A stretch of 64,000 bases of DNA from CBDDFQ01 sp965227035. GTDB taxonomy: Bacteria > Pseudomonadota > Gammaproteobacteria > Burkholderiales > Burkholderiaceae_C. This document shows positions 61,354 to 64,000 of the stretch, one piece after another. The number at the start of each line of letters is the position of its first letter. Positions within the stretch are counted from its first letter, which is position 1. Below the pieces are notes generated by a model. The model had not been told where the DNA came from and ran no database searches. It saw only the letters and a list, made by a program, of their open reading frames with translations. Location: assembly GCA_965227035.1 (NCBI GenBank), contig OZ245724.1:3410001-3474000 (forward strand), written 5' to 3'. The translations under genes were made by a program, and so were the position numbers.

Positions 61354-63234
61354 TTATTTGACCGAACCGGCGGACAAGTCATTGCCCGGGCGCCACACGG
61401 TACCGATCGATACGGACTTGAGTTTCTTCTTACGACCGTACCACAAATTAACCAAAGCACGGGAGAAGAAAACCGCTGAGAACATGCTCGTCAGGATGCC
61501 GATACAGTGCACGACCGCGAACCCGCGGACCGGGCCCGAACCGAAGGCCAGCAAGGCCAGGCCGGCAATCAAGGTGGTGATGTTCGAGTCGAGAATCGTC
61601 GCCCATGCGCGCTCGTAGCCAGCATGAATAGCTGCTTGAGGCGCAGCCCCCGATCGCAGTTCTTCGCGAACCCGTTCGTTGATCAGCACGTTGGCATCGA
61701 TTGCCATGCCCAGCGCCAGCGCCATAGCGGCCATGCCGGGAAGTGTCAGAGTGGCCTGAAGCATCGAGAGCACCGCCACCAGCAGCAGCAAATTCACAGC
61801 GAGGGCAATGGCCGAGAACATGCCGAAGATCGCGTAATAGATGCACATGAACACGACGATGACCGCAAAGCCCCAGGCCACGCTGTGGAAGCCCTTGGCA
61901 ATGTTCTCTGCGCCCAGCGTCGGGCCGATGGTGCGTTCTTCGATGATTTCCATCGGAGCTGCCAACGATCCAGCGCGCAGCAGAAGCGCGGTATCGGCGG
62001 CTTCGCTGGTGGTCATGCGACCGGAAATCTGAACTCGACCGCCGCCGATTTCCGAGCGGATGACCGGCGCGGTAACGACTTCGCCCTTGCCCTTTTCGAA
62101 CAAAAGGATCGCCATGCGCTTGCCGATGTTGTCGCGGGTGATGTCGCGGAAGATTCGCGAGCCCTTGGCGTCCAGCGTCAGGTGAACTGCGGCTTCCTGA
62201 GTCTGCTGGTCGAACCCGGGCTGTGCATCGGTGAGGTTCTCGCCAGTCAGGATGACCTGCTTCTTGACGATGACAGGGGCGCCACTGCGCTCCAGATATT
62301 TCTCGTCGCCGAAGGGAACCGGGCCACCCGATTCGGCAGCGCGAGCTTCCGAGCTTTCATCGACCAGGCGGACTTCCAGAGTCGCGGTACGTCCGAGGAT
62401 GTCCTTCGCGCGTCCCGGATCCTGAATACCGGGCAACTGAACCACGACCCGATCGAGGCCCTGCTGCTGGATAACGGGTTCGGCCACACCGATTTCGTTG
62501 ATCCGGTTATGCAGCGTGACGATGTTCTGCTTGAGCGCCTGCTCCTGCGTGCGACGAAGCGCATCGGGCTTGATCGTGGCGGTCGCCTTGAAATCGGTGC
62601 CTTGCGGCGCGGTAGCCACTTGCAGATCGGGGAATTGATCGGAAATAACGTTCTGTGCCGAACGCAAGGTGGCTTCGTCGCGGAACAGAATTTCGACGGC
62701 CTGACCGTTGCGATTCACGCCACTGTGGCGAATGTTCTTCTCGCGCAGTGCAGTGCGAATGTCGCCCGAATAGGCCTCGACCTTTTTGGTGATCGCCGCC
62801 TGCATGTCCACCTGGAGCATGAAGTGAACCCCGCCGCGCAGGTCCAGCCCCAGATACATGGGCGATGCGCGCAGTGCGGTCAACCAGTGCGGGGAACGGG
62901 AAATCAGGTTGAGCGCGACAACGTAAGAAGGATTCGTCGGGTCGGTGTTCACCGCTTTTTCGATCGCGTCCTTGCCCTTGGCCTGATCGTCGGTGGAATT
63001 GAACTGCGCCTTGACCGTCGTGCCGTCGAGCACGACAGAACTGGCGGTCAGATTTGCGGCCTTGATGGCTGCTTCCACGCGATCCCGAACGGCTGCGTCG
63101 ACCTTGATGACTGATTTCGCGGAAGTAACCTGCACCGCAGGCGCTTCCCCGAAGACGTTGGGCAGGGCGTAGATGACGCCCACCAGAAGCACGATGCCGA
63201 TGAGAACGTACTTCCAGACCGGGTAACGGTTCAT
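61354..63234 (-). CDS. secD: Protein translocase subunit SecD
   Basis: A 626-residue inner-membrane protein. The N-terminus MNRYPVWKYVLIGIVLLVGV has the first helix. LGLDLRGGVHFMLQVDMQAA is the SecD D1 motif, and the transmembrane part carries AMALALGMAIDANVLINERV and GPVRGFAVVHCIGILTSMFS. Length is normal. It follows yajC by about 70 bases, within a yajC-secD-secF operon. Confidence 0.97.
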   Translation of the reverse strand: MNRYPVWKYVLIGIVLLVGVIYALPNVFGEAPAVQVTSAKSVIKVDAAVRDRVEAAIKAANLTASSVVLDGTTVKAQFNSTDDQAKGKDAIEKAVNTDPTNPSYVVALNLISRSPHWLTALRASPMYLGLDLRGGVHFMLQVDMQAAITKKVEAYSGDIRTALREKNIRHSGVNRNGQAVEILFRDEATLRSAQNVISDQFPDLQVATAPQGTDFKATATIKPDALRRTQEQALKQNIVTLHNRINEIGVAEPVIQQQGLDRVVVQLPGIQDPGRAKDILGRTATLEVRLVDESSEARAAESGGPVPFGDEKYLERSGAPVIVKKQVILTGENLTDAQPGFDQQTQEAAVHLTLDAKGSRIFRDITRDNIGKRMAILLFEKGKGEVVTAPVIRSEIGGGRVQISGRMTTSEAADTALLLRAGSLAAPMEIIEERTIGPTLGAENIAKGFHSVAWGFAVIVVFMCIYYAIFGMFSAIALAVNLLLLVAVLSMLQATLTLPGMAAMALALGMAIDANVLINERVREELRSGAAPQAAIHAGYERAWATILDSNITTLIAGLALLAFGSGPVRGFAVVHCIGILTSMFSAVFFSRALVNLWYGRKKKLKSVSIGTVWRPGNDLSAGSVK

Positions 63235-63304
63235 GGTTTAGCTTTGGACAATAAGACTGCGATGCAGCCAGAGCGGCTTGGAAACGGTTCGCTTCCGAGC
63301 CAGA

Positions 63305-63637
63305 TTACTTGACGCTGCCTTTGGGAAGGACTTGCACGACGGCGCTGCGTTGCAGCTGGATTTCCACGCCATTGGCGATTTCCAGGCTGATGAAGCCTTC
63401 GCGAATTCCGGTGACCTTACCGAGCAAACCGCCGGCGGTCGCGACCTCATCGCCCTTGGCCAGCGCGTCGATCATGGAACGGTGTTCCTTCTGCTTCTTC
63501 ATCTGGGGGCGGATCATGACGAAGTACAAAACCACGAACATCAACACCAGAGGAAGCATGCTCGAAAGGCTGCCCATCATTCCGCCTTCGGCGGCAGCTG
63601 CGGGGGCGGTTTGGGCAAAAGCTGAAGAAATAAACAC
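63305..63637 (-). CDS. yajC: Preprotein translocase accessory subunit YajC
   Basis: A 110-residue single-pass membrane protein of the SecDF-YajC complex. The GTG at 63637 is chosen because GGAG lies 6 bases upstream and the protein then begins VFISSAFAQ, as relatives do; the frame itself is open to 63691. The helix MLPLVLMFVVLYFVMIRPQM and the following KKQKEHRSMIDALAKGDEVA are the YajC signature. Confidence 0.93.
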   Translation of the reverse strand: MFISSAFAQTAPAAAAEGGMMGSLSSMLPLVLMFVVLYFVMIRPQMKKQKEHRSMIDALAKGDEVATAGGLLGKVTGIREGFISLEIANGVEIQLQRSAVVQVLPKGSVK

Positions 63638-63738
63638 GGGCGACTCCACTTGGATTTTGAGAACAAATGCTGAAAAGACAGCAGCGCGCACCCTGGCTGC
63701 AAGGCGCCGGGCGCGGCAGGCGTCTCAGATTGTATGCG

Positions 63739-64000
63739 TCAGGCCGCTTCCCGGGCTCCATGACCCTGCGGCGCGTTCCACTGCCGCATCAGCTCTGCCC
63801 AGCGAAGTCGGGCCGCCACCAGATTGCGATCCTTCACATGCCCATATCCCTTGATCGATTCGGGAATGCGGGAGATTTCGACCGCCAGCGCATGCAGGTC
63901 CTCGGTCAGGGTACCGATGACCTGCTCGATGGTGTCCCGGTATTCGCCGATCAACGCGCGTTCGGTCTGGCGCTCTTCGGTCCGGCCGAAGACGTCGAAT
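63739..64000 (-). CDS. Indolepyruvate ferredoxin oxidoreductase, C-terminal end (5' truncated by window edge)
   Basis: An open frame runs from the right edge to a stop at 63739. It reads FDVFGRTEERQTERALIGEY and continues to IPESIKGYGHVKDRNLVAA. The FGRTxERRxER and IxGYGHVK stretches are typical of the very C-terminus of long fused indolepyruvate ferredoxin oxidoreductases, which decarboxylate aryl-pyruvates to acyl-CoA. Only about 87 residues are visible. A separate 71-residue protein beginning with TTG is a less likely reading. It would be transcribed toward yajC; no terminator is obvious in the 100-base gap. Confidence 0.75.
   Translation of the reverse strand, partial: FDVFGRTEERQTERALIGEYRDTIEQVIGTLTEDLHALAVEISRIPESIKGYGHVKDRNLVAARLRWAELMRQWNAPQGHGAREAA

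Noticed and set aside
61507..63114. A 535-codon open frame antisense to secD
   Set aside because: secD is unambiguous on the other strand; the antisense frame has no recognisable feature.

Overview
The window looks like chromosomal DNA of a betaproteobacterium of the order Burkholderiales, most likely near the Alcaligenaceae. Reasons: moderately high GC; three Bug-type (TctC-like) periplasmic binding proteins in one catabolic region; a pgk-pyk ... fba-purC ... purE-purK-sua5 gene order; the azlD-azlC-fmt-def / LysM-dprA-smg arrangement; and a DUF1631 protein. No rRNA, tRNA, IS element, prophage or CRISPR array is visible. Gene density is high and no gene-free stretch exceeds 300 bases.

Region 1 (1-12,900) is accessory catabolism. 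A rightward operon entering from the left edge carries an enoyl-CoA hydratase (partial), a taurine/nitrate/sulfonate-type ABC importer (binding protein, permease, ATPase), a PuuE/imidase-like NodB-fold hydrolase, an SDR lacking the usual Ser and Lys, an FAD aromatic-ring hydroxylase-like monooxygenase, a Bug binding protein and a maleate-isomerase-fold protein lacking both usual catalytic cysteines. It ends at a strong bidirectional terminator. Facing it is a leftward Bug / MmgE-PrpD / Bug operon, divergent from a second MmgE-PrpD paralogue across an AT-rich palindrome. Together they suggest uptake and breakdown of a small organic acid, amide or imide; the substrate is not known.

Region 2 (12,900-27,640) is mostly core: Nudix hydrolase, mnmA, ssb, a ClC channel that overlaps a convergent MFS transporter by about 200 bp, uvrA, an acyl-CoA thioesterase, a DUF1800/DUF1501 exported pair, pyrF and a PaaK/CapK-like adenylate-forming enzyme.

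Region 3 (27,677-34,522) is one giant two-partner-secretion exoprotein of about 2,280 residues with a long array of degenerate repeats. No TpsB transporter is in the window.

Region 4 (34,700-45,150) is housekeeping: a family-4-like uracil-DNA glycosylase without iron-sulfur cysteines, rimI, tsaB, dacB, a GDSL lipoprotein, sua5/tsaC, purK, purE, a CnoX-like thioredoxin, purC and class II aldolase.

Region 5 (45,180-49,000) is a module between the aldolase and pyruvate kinase genes: a QseC/PmrB-like kinase, its regulator, a PAP2 phosphatase and a DUF481 outer-membrane protein. A CTTAAT-N5-CTTAAT direct repeat of the PmrA/QseB type lies in the divergent promoter region.

Region 6 (49,010-64,000) is core: pyk, pgk, azlDC, fmt, def, a LysM protein, dprA, smg, a DUF1631 protein with an RS/RD-rich disordered insert, secF, secD, yajC and the C-terminus of an indolepyruvate ferredoxin oxidoreductase. 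Several genes appear to have a -10-like hexamer exactly 6-7 bases before the start codon, suggesting that leaderless transcripts are common here.
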